Source of the DNA: Phycisphaerales bacterium
GTDB taxonomy: Bacteria; Planctomycetota; Phycisphaerae; Sedimentisphaerales; Anaerobacaceae
DNA: 64,000 nt
Assembly: GCA_030602885.1 (NCBI GenBank)
Contig: JAUVYV010000012.1
Span: forward strand, 1-64,000
Direction: 5' to 3'
How positions within the stretch are numbered: the stretch's first letter is position 1; every line of letters starts with the position of its first letter. The notes beneath the pieces are model-generated. The model was not told the DNA's origin and made no database searches. It saw only the letters and a program-made list of their open reading frames with translations. Positions 25,608 through 34,949 of this stretch are shown here, piece by piece. The position numbers were made by a program, and so were the translations under genes.

Positions 25608-26933
25608 TTGATAGAGGAGCTTGAGCAGAAGCTGGACAGTTTCAACGCGGCGCAGAGGAAAGATGTCCTTGCCGCGCTGTGTGAGAAGGTAAAGACCGGC
25701 GAGATAGAGATACCTGAGCCGGGAACACATTTGAATATTCACTGCCATACGTTTTTCTCATATAACACCTACGGCTATTCTCCCAGCAAATTCGCCTGGC
25801 TGGCGAAGAAACGCGGCCTGGCCCTCGCAGGCGTGGTGGACTTCGACGTTCTCGACGCCGCCGACGAGTTCCTTGAAGCGGCAAAACTGCTGGGGCTAAA
25901 GGCATGTGCCGGGATGGAAACACGGGTCTATGTGCCGCAGTTCGCCACACGCGTCATCAATTCGCCCGGCGAACCCGGTATCTCATACCACATGGGAGTC
26001 GGATTCCCAAACGGCCGGCTCGAAGGTGAGCTCAAAGATTTTCAAAAACGTCTTCGGGATACGGCCCAGCAGAGGAACAAAGACCTTGTGGGACGGGTGA
26101 ACAAGTACTTATCACCGTTGGGGCTGGATTACGAACAAGATGTCCTGCCATTGACCCCGGCAGGCAATGCCACTGAGCGGCATATCTGCGTGGCTTATGC
26201 ACGCAAGGCCAAAGAGCTTTTCGTCGGTGGCGAAAAGCTCGCGGAGTTCTGGAGCGAAAAGCTGGGAACCGACGCGGCCAAACTCGGTCTGCCCGAAACC
26301 AGGGATTTTCTCAACACCCTTCGCAAGAAAATAATGAAGCGAGGCGGCGTCGGCTACATCCAGCCCGACACCGGCTCGTTCCCCACACTGGCGGAGGTGG
26401 ATAAATTCTCATTGGCCGCAGGCGCCATACCGACGGTGACATGGCTCGACGGGACCAGTGACGGCGAGCAGGCAGAAGAAGAGCTTTTGGAGGTTGCGAG
26501 CAGGTCCGGCTCGGCGGCGCTGAATGTGGTACCGGACCGCAATTACACGACCGGCGAGACCGACCGCAAACTAAAGAACCTTTACGCGGTTGTCGAGCTG
26601 GCGGAGAAACGCCACCTGCCCTTGGTGGTCGGCACCGAGATGAACAGTCCCGGCCAGAAGTTTGTGGACGATTTCGACACGGCTGAGCTTTCGGGGCTGC
26701 TGCCGACCTTTTTGAAAGGCGCATATATTATCTACGCCCACTCGGTTCTGCAACGCCAATGCGGCTTCGGTTACACCGGTGACTGGGCAAAGAAAAACTT
26801 CCGTAACACCCAGGACAAAAATGAATTCTTTGAAAAGCTCGGTGACACACTCCAACCGGCCAGAGAAGATGAGCTTGCAGGTTTCAGCAGCGATGCTAGG
26901 CCGGCGGATATACTCAGTAAAATAAATACCTGA
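25608..26933 (+). CDS. PHP-domain-like protein of the rhamnose cluster
   Basis: A protein of about 441 residues with an N-terminal metal-binding motif, HLNIHCHTFFSYN, like the first motif of the PHP phosphoesterase family. It also has ALAGVVDFDVLDAADEF and ACAGMETRVY, in the places of later PHP motifs. The middle carries a TIM-barrel-like stretch without recognised domains. The start is uncertain: a TTG at 25608 is well placed behind AAGGA, while a GTG at 25602 is too close to it. It lies 23 bp after rhaB. A phosphatase or aldolase-like role in sugar metabolism is possible but unproven. Confidence 0.65.
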   Translation: MIEELEQKLDSFNAAQRKDVLAALCEKVKTGEIEIPEPGTHLNIHCHTFFSYNTYGYSPSKFAWLAKKRGLALAGVVDFDVLDAADEFLEAAKLLGLKACAGMETRVYVPQFATRVINSPGEPGISYHMGVGFPNGRLEGELKDFQKRLRDTAQQRNKDLVGRVNKYLSPLGLDYEQDVLPLTPAGNATERHICVAYARKAKELFVGGEKLAEFWSEKLGTDAAKLGLPETRDFLNTLRKKIMKRGGVGYIQPDTGSFPTLAEVDKFSLAAGAIPTVTWLDGTSDGEQAEEELLEVASRSGSAALNVVPDRNYTTGETDRKLKNLYAVVELAEKRHLPLVVGTEMNSPGQKFVDDFDTAELSGLLPTFLKGAYIIYAHSVLQRQCGFGYTGDWAKKNFRNTQDKNEFFEKLGDTLQPAREDELAGFSSDARPADILSKINT

Positions 26934-26951
26934 AAAAGGAATGTTCTCATA

Positions 26952-28622
26952 ATGTCTGAATTACCCGAGACTCAGTACGCAGTCCAACTCGTCGGGCCTG
27001 ATAAACCCGTTTTGAACAAGAACAAAGAAGTACATAACCCCGGCCCTCATCAGATAACGTGCCGCGTAGAGGCCGTGGGGCTTTGCTTTTCCGATTTGAA
27101 GCTCCTCAAGCAGTTCTCGAAGCACCCACGCAAAACCGACATAACCGCCGGCATCGAGCCGGCCATACTTAAAGAAATCCCCTGCTACATGCCCGCCGAC
27201 AAGCCCACCGTCCCCGGACACGAAGCCGTCGTTCGTGTTGCTGCCGTCGGAGAGGATGTCGAGAACTTCAAAGTCGGCGACCGCTATCTCGTCCAGACCG
27301 ACTATCGCTGGCTGCCGACAGGCGAATCGAATGCGTCGTTCGGATATAACTTCGAAGGCGCCCTCCAGGAATACGTCCTCATGGATGAAAGGATAATCAC
27401 CTCACCGCATGGTGACTCGATGCTGATACCGGTGCCGGAGGAACTCAGTGCCTCGGCAATAGCGCTGATAGAACCATGGGCATGTGTAGAGGATGCATAC
27501 GCAAGCAGCGAACGCCGGACAATAAAAACCAACGGCAAAATGCTTATCGTCGCCGATGTCGAGGTAAACGAAAAAGTGCTTGATGCATTCTTCAGCCAGC
27601 ACGCAAAACCGGGAAGTATTATGTGGGTCGGAGCAGCTTGCCATCCTGAGTTTGCTGATGCCGGCCTTAACGGCAGTGGTGACCTTTCGCAACTGCCCGA
27701 TGCAGCGTATGACGATGTCATTTATTTCGGCTCCGACGCGGCGAAGGTGGAAATATTGTTTTCGAAGGTCGCTGCAAAGGGGCTGTTCAATATCGTTCAG
27801 TGCGGTGGCGAGTTCGGCCGCGATGTTGTCACGCAAGTGGGCAGAGTCCATTACGGCGGCATTCGAATCGTCGGAACAGCAGGCAACAACCCGGCTAAGA
27901 GCATGAAATACATCCCCCACACCGGCGAGATACGCACCGGTGACAAGATTAATGTCGTCGGCGCCGCGGGGCCTATGGGGCTAATGCACGTCATAAGAAA
28001 CATCTGTCAGGGCCTCGAAGGGGTAACCGTATTCGCCGGCGACGTGGATGACAGCAGATTGGCTGTGCTTTCGAAGATAGTGCTGCCGCTGGCCAAAAAG
28101 AACGGCGTCCAGTGCGGCGTATATAACGCAACGAAGGGAAAACCGGCTGAGCAGTTCGATTATGTGGTGTTGATGGCGCCGGTACCTCAGTTGGTCGCCG
28201 CCGCCGTTCACAGTGCTGCCGAACGTGCCGTCATCAACATCTTCGCAGGCATACCCGCCTCCGTCACCGGTGAGATTGACCTCGACCAGTACATCGAAAA
28301 GCAATTATATTTCATCGGGACGAGCGGGTCAGTCCTCGAAGATATGAAGACGGTGCTGGCCAAGGTCGTTTCGGGTCGGCTCGACACGAACGTCTCAGTC
28401 GCCGCGGTCAGCGGCCTCGACGGCGCCTGTGACGGAATCCGAGCCGTCGAAAATCGCCTCTTGCCCGGCAAAATCGTCGTCTATCCCGCCTGCAAGGGGC
28501 TGCCGCTGACGCCGCTCGACAAACTCGCCGAAACAATGCCCGAAGTTGCCGCCTGCCTTGCCGACGGCCTCTGGACAAAACAGGCCGAACACAAACTACT
28601 TGATAAATACCGCAACCCTTAG
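26952..28622 (+). CDS. Enlarged MDR-family zinc alcohol dehydrogenase-like protein
   Basis: A 556-residue protein with the GroES-like domain of medium-chain dehydrogenases: GLCFSDLK near residue 40, in the place of the catalytic zinc Cys, and GHEAVVRVAAVGEDV. The Rossmann segment GDKINVVGAAGPMGLMHVI appears near residue 335, much later than in normal enzymes of about 350 residues. A block of roughly 130 residues, starting MLIVADVEVNEKVLDAFF, is inserted before it. Its place suggests oxidation or reduction of a rhamnose pathway intermediate such as lactaldehyde, but the substrate is unknown. Confidence 0.7.
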   Translation: MSELPETQYAVQLVGPDKPVLNKNKEVHNPGPHQITCRVEAVGLCFSDLKLLKQFSKHPRKTDITAGIEPAILKEIPCYMPADKPTVPGHEAVVRVAAVGEDVENFKVGDRYLVQTDYRWLPTGESNASFGYNFEGALQEYVLMDERIITSPHGDSMLIPVPEELSASAIALIEPWACVEDAYASSERRTIKTNGKMLIVADVEVNEKVLDAFFSQHAKPGSIMWVGAACHPEFADAGLNGSGDLSQLPDAAYDDVIYFGSDAAKVEILFSKVAAKGLFNIVQCGGEFGRDVVTQVGRVHYGGIRIVGTAGNNPAKSMKYIPHTGEIRTGDKINVVGAAGPMGLMHVIRNICQGLEGVTVFAGDVDDSRLAVLSKIVLPLAKKNGVQCGVYNATKGKPAEQFDYVVLMAPVPQLVAAAVHSAAERAVINIFAGIPASVTGEIDLDQYIEKQLYFIGTSGSVLEDMKTVLAKVVSGRLDTNVSVAAVSGLDGACDGIRAVENRLLPGKIVVYPACKGLPLTPLDKLAETMPEVAACLADGLWTKQAEHKLLDKYRNP

Positions 28623-28632
28623 GGGAACATGT

Positions 28633-29454
28633 ATGGCGAACGATTATGGAAACCATGTTGATTATATGAAGTGGGTGGAAAAGGATGCCGCCTCCCGCCA
28701 GAAGCTCATAGAGACCGCTTTGAGTAAAGCGTTTTCGAAGTTTGTCGAAAAACGACAGGTCGAGGTGATAGTCTTCTCAAGCATCACAGCCGCAGAGCTT
28801 GCACAAGCTATTATTGGATATCCGGTTATTCTTAAGCCGCTGTTGGCTGCATGTAATATCGCGGCAAGGGCAATCGAAAGAGACCTCGGAATCAAAAACC
28901 TGGATACTTACAACCCGAGAGTAACCGATGACCAGGCCAAAATTATCAGCGGATACATTAAACCATTTCTCCCGGGGATTCTGGAGATTCCAACTCTGAC
29001 GAGGATTGACAGAATCGCTTTTGTTGACAAAGAGATTCGAAAGAAGAAAGGTCAGTGGGAAAAGAGGATAATAGCCGGTATCAATCGGTTTGCAGGGACC
29101 AAATTCAGGAAGCGCATGTTCGAGTCGCAAGCCGAACAGTTCGAACTGGATGCGGCCAGCCCGGGAACAGGGCAAATCAAAGTCGGTATTGACATAAAAA
29201 GAATCGAAGCAAGAAGGGATATTCACAAACGTTGTGATGAGATAGTCAACAAGGCTGCAAAGCTGAAAACAGCATTTCCCCGAGTTAAATTTGGCGCTGT
29301 AATCTATTACCCTTTCATAGAAGAACATGTGAATATCCAAAATCGGCTGCGGTCTAACAACATAAACTGTATCGTATTCGCATCTGAGGCCAATGAGAGC
29401 GTTGAGAACGCGGTGAGGATGCTTCTTTCGAGTCTTGGCATGGGGGGAAAATGA
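28633..29454 (+). CDS. Type II restriction endonuclease, PD-(D/E)xK-like
   Basis: A 273-residue protein followed by, and overlapping by four bases, a DNA methyltransferase, the usual arrangement of a type II restriction-modification pair. A plausible nuclease core is present: Asp173 in QFELDAAS, then 14 residues later Asp187-Ile-Lys189 in GIDIKRIEARRDIHKR, with a following YYPF segment. The recognition sequence cannot be read. It starts 11 bp after the dehydrogenase gene behind AGGGGAA. Codons are more AT-rich than in the sugar genes around it, which suggests acquisition. Confidence 0.75.
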   Translation: MANDYGNHVDYMKWVEKDAASRQKLIETALSKAFSKFVEKRQVEVIVFSSITAAELAQAIIGYPVILKPLLAACNIAARAIERDLGIKNLDTYNPRVTDDQAKIISGYIKPFLPGILEIPTLTRIDRIAFVDKEIRKKKGQWEKRIIAGINRFAGTKFRKRMFESQAEQFELDAASPGTGQIKVGIDIKRIEARRDIHKRCDEIVNKAAKLKTAFPRVKFGAVIYYPFIEEHVNIQNRLRSNNINCIVFASEANESVENAVRMLLSSLGMGGK

Positions 29455-30353
29455 CTGGATCGAGAACAAATCATCGACTGCTACAAGGTGATGCTCGAAA
29501 CATAAGCTACATTCCAGATGAGAGCATCCACCTTGTGCTCACTTCCCCCCCCTACTGGATACTCAAGAGGTACCGGGAGAATCCGAGGCAGATGGGGCAT
29601 ATCGAGGACTACGAAGTTTTTGTGGCGCAATTAGCTAAAGTATGGCAGCACTGCTACCGGATTCTCGTGCCGGGTGGTCGATTAGTGTGCGTGGTCGGTG
29701 ATGTGTGTTTGTCTCGCCGCAGCTTTGGAAGACACGTCGTCGTGCCCCTTCATTCCGATATTGCCGTTACCTGTAGAAAAATCGGCTTCGACAATCTGAA
29801 TCCTATCATCTGGTACAAGATCTCTAAGGCGGCGTACGAAGTCAACAACGGCTCGAAGTTCTTCGGCAAGCCGTATGAGCCAAACGCTATCATAAAGAAC
29901 GACATCGAGTTCATACTTATGCAGCGAAAGTCCGGCGGCTATCGTAAGCCAACCGAGGCACAGCGGCAAAAGAGCAAGATAGATAAGAAAGAATACGATG
30001 CGTGGTTTCGGCAAATCTGGAACATCCCCGGCGCTTCGACCAAGAAGCACCCCGCACCTTTCCCTTACGAGCTGGCTTACCGGCTCGTCAGAATGTTCTC
30101 GTTCTATGGAGATACAGTGCTCGACCCATTTTGCGGAAGCGGTACGACAATGCTTGCGGCAATGAAGACAGGCAGAAACAGTATTGGCATTGAAATAGAC
30201 CACGAGTATTGTCAAATGGCCTTCGAAAGACTCGAACGGGACGGACACACTTTCTTTGACGAGGCAGAGGTCAGCTTTGAGCGAGCCGACGACCTATCAG
30301 GACAGAGTAAGAATGTATCAGGGAAGCCGGTCAGCAAAACACTTACGGAGTAA
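29451..30353 (+). CDS. Site-specific DNA methyltransferase (N4-cytosine or N6-adenine, beta class)
   Basis: A 300-residue SAM-dependent methyltransferase. Catalytic motif IV is TSPPYW at residues 31-36, and the SAM-binding motif I is DPFCGSGTT near 225. This order marks the beta class. The TSPPY form is seen mostly in N4-cytosine enzymes but also in N6-adenine ones. The last 40 residues are Ser-rich. Motif IV is encoded by a run of eight C bases. It protects host DNA from the endonuclease encoded just upstream, and rhaM follows after 15 bp. Confidence 0.92.
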   Translation: MTGSRTNHRLLQGDARNISYIPDESIHLVLTSPPYWILKRYRENPRQMGHIEDYEVFVAQLAKVWQHCYRILVPGGRLVCVVGDVCLSRRSFGRHVVVPLHSDIAVTCRKIGFDNLNPIIWYKISKAAYEVNNGSKFFGKPYEPNAIIKNDIEFILMQRKSGGYRKPTEAQRQKSKIDKKEYDAWFRQIWNIPGASTKKHPAPFPYELAYRLVRMFSFYGDTVLDPFCGSGTTMLAAMKTGRNSIGIEIDHEYCQMAFERLERDGHTFFDEAEVSFERADDLSGQSKNVSGKPVSKTLTE

Positions 30354-30368
30354 AGGCTTGTAGAACAG

Positions 30369-30683
30369 ATGAAGCGATGTGCGTTCAAAATGAAACTAAA
30401 GCCTGGCTTTGAGGCCGAGTATAAGAAGCGGCACGACCGGATATGGCCCGAACTGGCCAAGATGCTTTCGGAAGCCGGTATAAGCGATTACTCGATATTT
30501 CTGGACGAGGAGACGCTGACGCTTTTCGGCGTCCAGAAGCTAAGCGACGACAATCCGGCAGCGGATGTGCCGAATCAGGCGATAATGCGGAAGTGGTGGG
30601 ACTACATGGCGGATCTTATGGAGGTCAATCCGGATAACTCGCCGGTCGAGGCCGAGCTGAAGGAAATGTTCCACATGGACTAA
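30369..30683 (+). CDS. rhaM: L-rhamnose mutarotase
   Basis: Interconverts alpha and beta L-rhamnose. The 104-residue length equals that of E. coli RhaM. Family features are the N-terminal KPGFEAEYKKRHDRIWPEL with the active-site His, the SIFLDEETLTLFGVQKL middle strand, and MRKWWDYMADLM near the end. It follows the R-M pair by only 15 bp with a weak ribosome-binding site, and belongs functionally with rhaB and rhaA. Confidence 0.94.
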   Translation: MKRCAFKMKLKPGFEAEYKKRHDRIWPELAKMLSEAGISDYSIFLDEETLTLFGVQKLSDDNPAADVPNQAIMRKWWDYMADLMEVNPDNSPVEAELKEMFHMD

Positions 30684-30711
30684 TTCGATTGGCGCTGTGA
30701 GGACAGGAAGA

Positions 30712-31794
30712 ATGAATTCGAGAGAAAGAGTTCTCAAGGCAATTAGTCACGAACAGCCGGACAGATGTCCCATCTTTGCCACGCTGACACCGCAGGTGGC
30801 TGTCAAGCTCGCCAAAGCACTCGGCGTCCCGGAAGAGCCGCCGCTGGATTCACTTTTATCAACTCGCATATCGCATATGGCTCTTTTGACGAAGTTAGGC
30901 AATGACTGCGTCGGTATTGCCGCCTGCTCGCCGAACGACTTTCCCACCAGGACATTGGACGATGGAACAATGGTCAACGAGTGGGGTATGAGGTTTAAGC
31001 CCTTTGGCTTGTACAATGAGTTCTGCGAATACCCGCTCACCACCGCCGAGAGCGTCGAAGATATCGAAAGTTATAACTTCCCCGACCCGCTCGCGAAGGG
31101 ACGCTACGACGCCGCCAAGGAGACGGTGAGCAAGTATGGAAAAGACTACGCGGTTTTCGGCGACCTCGAATGCGCAATATTCGAGACCTCCTGGTATCTC
31201 GTCGGCCTCGAAAAATTCTTCATGGATCTGGCGATGGAGAAGGCATACATCTTTGCGCTTTTGGATAAGGTGATGGAGATTAACACCGAGGTTGGCAAGC
31301 AGTTGATAACTGCGGGGGCGGATGTGATATGGGCTGGTGACGACTTCGGCGGACAAAACGGTATGGTTATGTCACCCGACACCTGGCGCAAGGTTTTCAA
31401 GCCCAGAATCAAAAACATGTTCGACAAGTTCCGCACCGCCGGCACAAACGTCAAACTCGCCTGGCACAGTTGCGGCTCAATTATTCCGATAATACCCGAC
31501 TTTATCGAGCTTGGCCTCGATATTCTAAACCCCATTCAGCCGAAGGCGGCTGGGATGGAACCGAAGTTTCTCAAGGAGACTTACGGCAGGGACCTGGCTT
31601 TTTTCGGCGGCATAGACCTTCAGGAGCTTATGCCGTACGGCACGCCCGAGCAGATAAAGGCGGAAGTGAAAAGAAGGATGGAAATTCTGGGCAGAGACGG
31701 CGGTTATATTGTTGCACCGGCGCACAATATACAGGATGATACTCCCGTCGAAAACATATTCGCCCTCTTCGAAGCGGTCAAAGAAGGACTCTAA
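30712..31794 (+). CDS. URO-D/MtaA-like protein, second copy
   Basis: A 360-residue relative of the protein at 22961 and of MtaA/CmuA methyltransferases, starting MNSRERVLKAISHEQPDR. Metal-site residues are His252-x-Cys254 in AWHSCGS and His338 in APAHNIQDD, again with His in place of the usual third Cys. DDFGGQNGMVMSPDTWR is shared in pattern with the first copy. It sits between rhaM and rhaA in one transcription unit. The reaction is unknown. Methyl transfer from a sugar ether is one hypothesis. Confidence 0.75.
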   Translation: MNSRERVLKAISHEQPDRCPIFATLTPQVAVKLAKALGVPEEPPLDSLLSTRISHMALLTKLGNDCVGIAACSPNDFPTRTLDDGTMVNEWGMRFKPFGLYNEFCEYPLTTAESVEDIESYNFPDPLAKGRYDAAKETVSKYGKDYAVFGDLECAIFETSWYLVGLEKFFMDLAMEKAYIFALLDKVMEINTEVGKQLITAGADVIWAGDDFGGQNGMVMSPDTWRKVFKPRIKNMFDKFRTAGTNVKLAWHSCGSIIPIIPDFIELGLDILNPIQPKAAGMEPKFLKETYGRDLAFFGGIDLQELMPYGTPEQIKAEVKRRMEILGRDGGYIVAPAHNIQDDTPVENIFALFEAVKEGL

Positions 31795-31845
31795 TAATAA
31801 ACATCGAACGTTGGGTGGCCACACCCGGAAGGAGTACAGGACAGG

Positions 31846-33111
31846 ATGAGCATCTTCCATAAAGAAAAAGAGTACGAGCAGGCAAAAGAACGCTACGCTC
31901 GGTTAGGCGTTGATACCGATGCAGCAATTGAGAAGCTAAAAACAATACCGATTTCGCTGCACTGCTGGCAGGCCGACGACGTCGGCGGCTTCGAAACACA
32001 GGGCGGCGGGGCTGGTGGCGGCTGTGTTGCCACAGGGGGCTATCCCGGCAAATCACGAAATATCGAAGAGCACCGCGGCGATTTAGAGAAGGTTTACAGT
32101 CTCCTTCCGGGCAAGCACAGACTTGCACTTCACGCCAACTATCTTGAGACCGGCGGAAAGAAGGTCGAACGCAACGAGATACTGCCTGAGCATTTCGCCG
32201 GCTGGGTCGACTGGGCGAAGCAGCAGCAAATCGGACTCGACTTCAATCAGACCTTCTTCAGCCACCCCAAGGCCGACAGCGGCTTTACACTCGCCAGTTA
32301 CGACCAGGGTATTCGAAAGTTCTGGATAGACCACGCCATTGCCTGCCGAAAAATCGGCGAATACATGGGGAAAGAACAGGGAAATCCTTGCGTGCTGAAT
32401 CTCTGGATACCGGATGGGTACAAGGACATTCCGGTTGACCGGCTGAAATCACGTCAGATTCTGAAGAACTCGCTGGATCAGATATTTGCCGTGAAGTTCG
32501 ACAAGCGGCACCTGCTCGATGCGGTCGAGTCGAAACTGTTTGGCATAGGCGCTGAAAGCTGCACCATCGGCTCACACGAGTTCTACCTCGGCTATGCAAT
32601 TGCCAATAACATTTTACTGTGTCTGGATGCGGGGCACTACCATCCCACCGAGGTCATATCGGATAAGATTTCGTCGGTGATGCTGTATCTTGATGAGATG
32701 CTGCTTCACGTCAGTCGCCCCGTACGTTGGGACAGCGACCATGTCGTCATTTTGACTGATGAGCTTAAAGACATCGCTGCCGAAATCGTCCGCGGTAATT
32801 TCCTCGACAGGGTACACATAGGCCTGGACTTCTTCGATGCCAGTATCAACCGCATTGCAGCGTATGTTATCGGCGCCCGATGTATGATAAAGGCACTTTT
32901 GATAGCCCTGCTCGAACCAATTGACATGCTCCGCAAGTTCGAGACAGAGGGCGACTACACGTCGCGGCTGGCTATCCTCGAAGAGCTAAAGACCATGCCC
33001 TTCGGCACCATCTGGGACGAATACTGCAAGCAAATGGACGTACCCATCGGCGACACCTGGCTAAAAGAAGTGAAGGACTACGAAGCGAATGTTCTTAGCA
33101 AACGCCGGTAA
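31846..33111 (+). CDS. rhaA: L-rhamnose isomerase
   Basis: Isomerises L-rhamnose to L-rhamnulose with divalent metals. The 421-residue length matches E. coli RhaA (419), and similarity is visible throughout: [56 protein letters not shown] and [16 protein letters not shown]. These blocks carry the metal-binding Glu, Asp and His residues. It is the first catabolic step for free rhamnose in this cluster and is followed by the putative transporter. Confidence 0.96.
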   Translation: MSIFHKEKEYEQAKERYARLGVDTDAAIEKLKTIPISLHCWQADDVGGFETQGGGAGGGCVATGGYPGKSRNIEEHRGDLEKVYSLLPGKHRLALHANYLETGGKKVERNEILPEHFAGWVDWAKQQQIGLDFNQTFFSHPKADSGFTLASYDQGIRKFWIDHAIACRKIGEYMGKEQGNPCVLNLWIPDGYKDIPVDRLKSRQILKNSLDQIFAVKFDKRHLLDAVESKLFGIGAESCTIGSHEFYLGYAIANNILLCLDAGHYHPTEVISDKISSVMLYLDEMLLHVSRPVRWDSDHVVILTDELKDIAAEIVRGNFLDRVHIGLDFFDASINRIAAYVIGARCMIKALLIALLEPIDMLRKFETEGDYTSRLAILEELKTMPFGTIWDEYCKQMDVPIGDTWLKEVKDYEANVLSKRR

Positions 33112-33180
33112 GAATATACCGGCTCAGTCGTTACATACGGAGCATGTTCTGCAGGGCAACAGAATTGAAAGGAAGGACAG

Positions 33181-34905
33181 ATGGCAAAAGGAAAAGCTAA
33201 TCTCATCGAACGACTCGACGCTCTTAATGAATTTGAACGTACGCCAATCACACCTGACCACTACCAGGGTGGCCGACACTTTGCCGGCTGCTTCGCAGGT
33301 GAGCATGTCGCCGCAACCGAGTTCGTCATCGGTGCCCTCTTCGTCAGCAAAGGGGCACACACCTTCGATGTCATCGTAGGTCTGCTCATCGGAAATCTGC
33401 TCGCGGTGCTTTCGTGGGCATTCATATGCGCCCCAATCGCCGTCAAGACCCGGCTTACACTATACTGGTATCTGCGAAAAATCGGCGGCCCTGTCATGAT
33501 GGTCATCTACAACATCGTAAACGCCGTCATGTACTGTATCCTCGCAGGCGCCATGATCACAGTCTCCGCCTCCGCACTGCGACTCGCATTCGGCATACCG
33601 CCACAGCTCGGCTGGCTCCCAACGCATATGGGCTTTGTCATCATTGTCCTCTGCGTCGGAGCCGTTGTAGTCACACTGGCAATTCTCGGTTTCCGAAAGC
33701 TCGCCGAATTCGCAGAGGTTTGCTCCCCCTGGATGTTCCTCATGTTCATTGCCGGTGCTCTCACAATGATACCGACCATACTGGCAAGCCTTCCGGAATT
33801 GCAATCAATCGCAAGCTTTGGGGATTTCTGGAAGTTAGCCGATGCAAGGATTTGGCCCGGACCGCAAGTCGCACAGAATGAGGTATGGGGATTCTGGCAC
33901 CTCGTCTCAATCGCCTGGATTGCGAACCTGGCGATGCATGTCGGGCTCTCGGACATGGCACTGTTCCGGTATGCAAAAAGGGCCGGATACGGATTCTATT
34001 CTGCCTTCGGAATGTACCTTGGGCACTATCTCGCATGGATATGTGCAGGCATAATGGGCGCAGGAGCTGCCCTCGTTTTAGAGACGCCGCTGTGGGACCT
34101 CGACGCCGGCGCGGTGGCAATTCAGGCCTTGGGCCTGGCAGGTGCACTGGCCGTCGTAACCGCCGGCTGGACTACCTCAAACCCAACCATCTATCGTGCG
34201 GGACTTGCTCTCCAGGTAGCCACCCCAAACTGGCCACGATGGTTTGTCACTCTAATTGCAGGCGTGCTTACAACCATCATGGCCTGCTCACCATTCGTCT
34301 TCAGGTACCTGCTCGACTTCGTAGGCGTTTACGGTCTCCTGCTTATGCCCGTTGGAGCCATCGTCTTTGTCGAGCATTGGATATTCCCAAAAATCGGCCT
34401 GACTCAGTACTGGACGGCAAGAAAAGGCAACCTCGTCAACTGGCCGGGGCTGCTCGCATGGGTCATTACGCTCGCCTGGGCAGTCGTAGTCTGGCAAACG
34501 AATCTCCTGCATCTGTTCTTCCTGATTATCCCCGTCTGGCTCAGCGCATCAATCCTCTACATACTTTTATCTGCAATGTGGGGGGCGCATGAGAAACTAC
34601 CTGAACTGCCGGAAGAACCGCTAACAGCACCGACTGCTGCCGGAGCACCGGAACAAGCCAAGCCCGTGATTAAATCGGATACGCTCACCAGGGGCATCGG
34701 ACTGCTTGCTGTCTTGTCACTTGTCGTGATTTTCATCATGGCTATTAGAGTCGCTGTGTCAGGCCAGGATGTTTACGACGACAGATTCACCACCTTCAAA
34801 AACGTCAATGTGGTTCTCACAGTCATATACTTCGTTTCCAGTATCCTCTGGATAATCCTGAAGGACAAGGCCGAGAAAAGGGCACTTGCAGCAGCACAGT
34901 CTTAA
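33181..34905 (+). CDS. NCS1/cytosine-permease-like transporter, candidate rhamnose importer
   Basis: A 574-residue membrane protein with about 12-14 membrane segments. The N terminus (TPDHYQGGRHFAGCFAGEHVAATEFVIGALF) and overall layout resemble the cytosine/purine permease (NCS1) group, which normally moves nucleobases. A Pro/Ala-rich loop (about 465-495) precedes the last segments. It lies between rhaA and the rhamnulose-1-phosphate aldolase gene, and the cluster has no RhaT, ABC or TonB transporter. I infer that it imports L-rhamnose or a related sugar. Confidence 0.7.
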   Translation: MAKGKANLIERLDALNEFERTPITPDHYQGGRHFAGCFAGEHVAATEFVIGALFVSKGAHTFDVIVGLLIGNLLAVLSWAFICAPIAVKTRLTLYWYLRKIGGPVMMVIYNIVNAVMYCILAGAMITVSASALRLAFGIPPQLGWLPTHMGFVIIVLCVGAVVVTLAILGFRKLAEFAEVCSPWMFLMFIAGALTMIPTILASLPELQSIASFGDFWKLADARIWPGPQVAQNEVWGFWHLVSIAWIANLAMHVGLSDMALFRYAKRAGYGFYSAFGMYLGHYLAWICAGIMGAGAALVLETPLWDLDAGAVAIQALGLAGALAVVTAGWTTSNPTIYRAGLALQVATPNWPRWFVTLIAGVLTTIMACSPFVFRYLLDFVGVYGLLLMPVGAIVFVEHWIFPKIGLTQYWTARKGNLVNWPGLLAWVITLAWAVVVWQTNLLHLFFLIIPVWLSASILYILLSAMWGAHEKLPELPEEPLTAPTAAGAPEQAKPVIKSDTLTRGIGLLAVLSLVVIFIMAIRVAVSGQDVYDDRFTTFKNVNVVLTVIYFVSSILWIILKDKAEKRALAAAQS

Positions 34906-34949
34906 ATCTAAGTGCACCAACGTAGAGTAGTCGTAAGGAGCATGACATT

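Noticed and set aside
33885..34592. 235-residue open frame overlapping the NCS1-like transporter
   Set aside because: Lies in another frame of a clear membrane-protein gene, with arginine-rich, family-free sequence.
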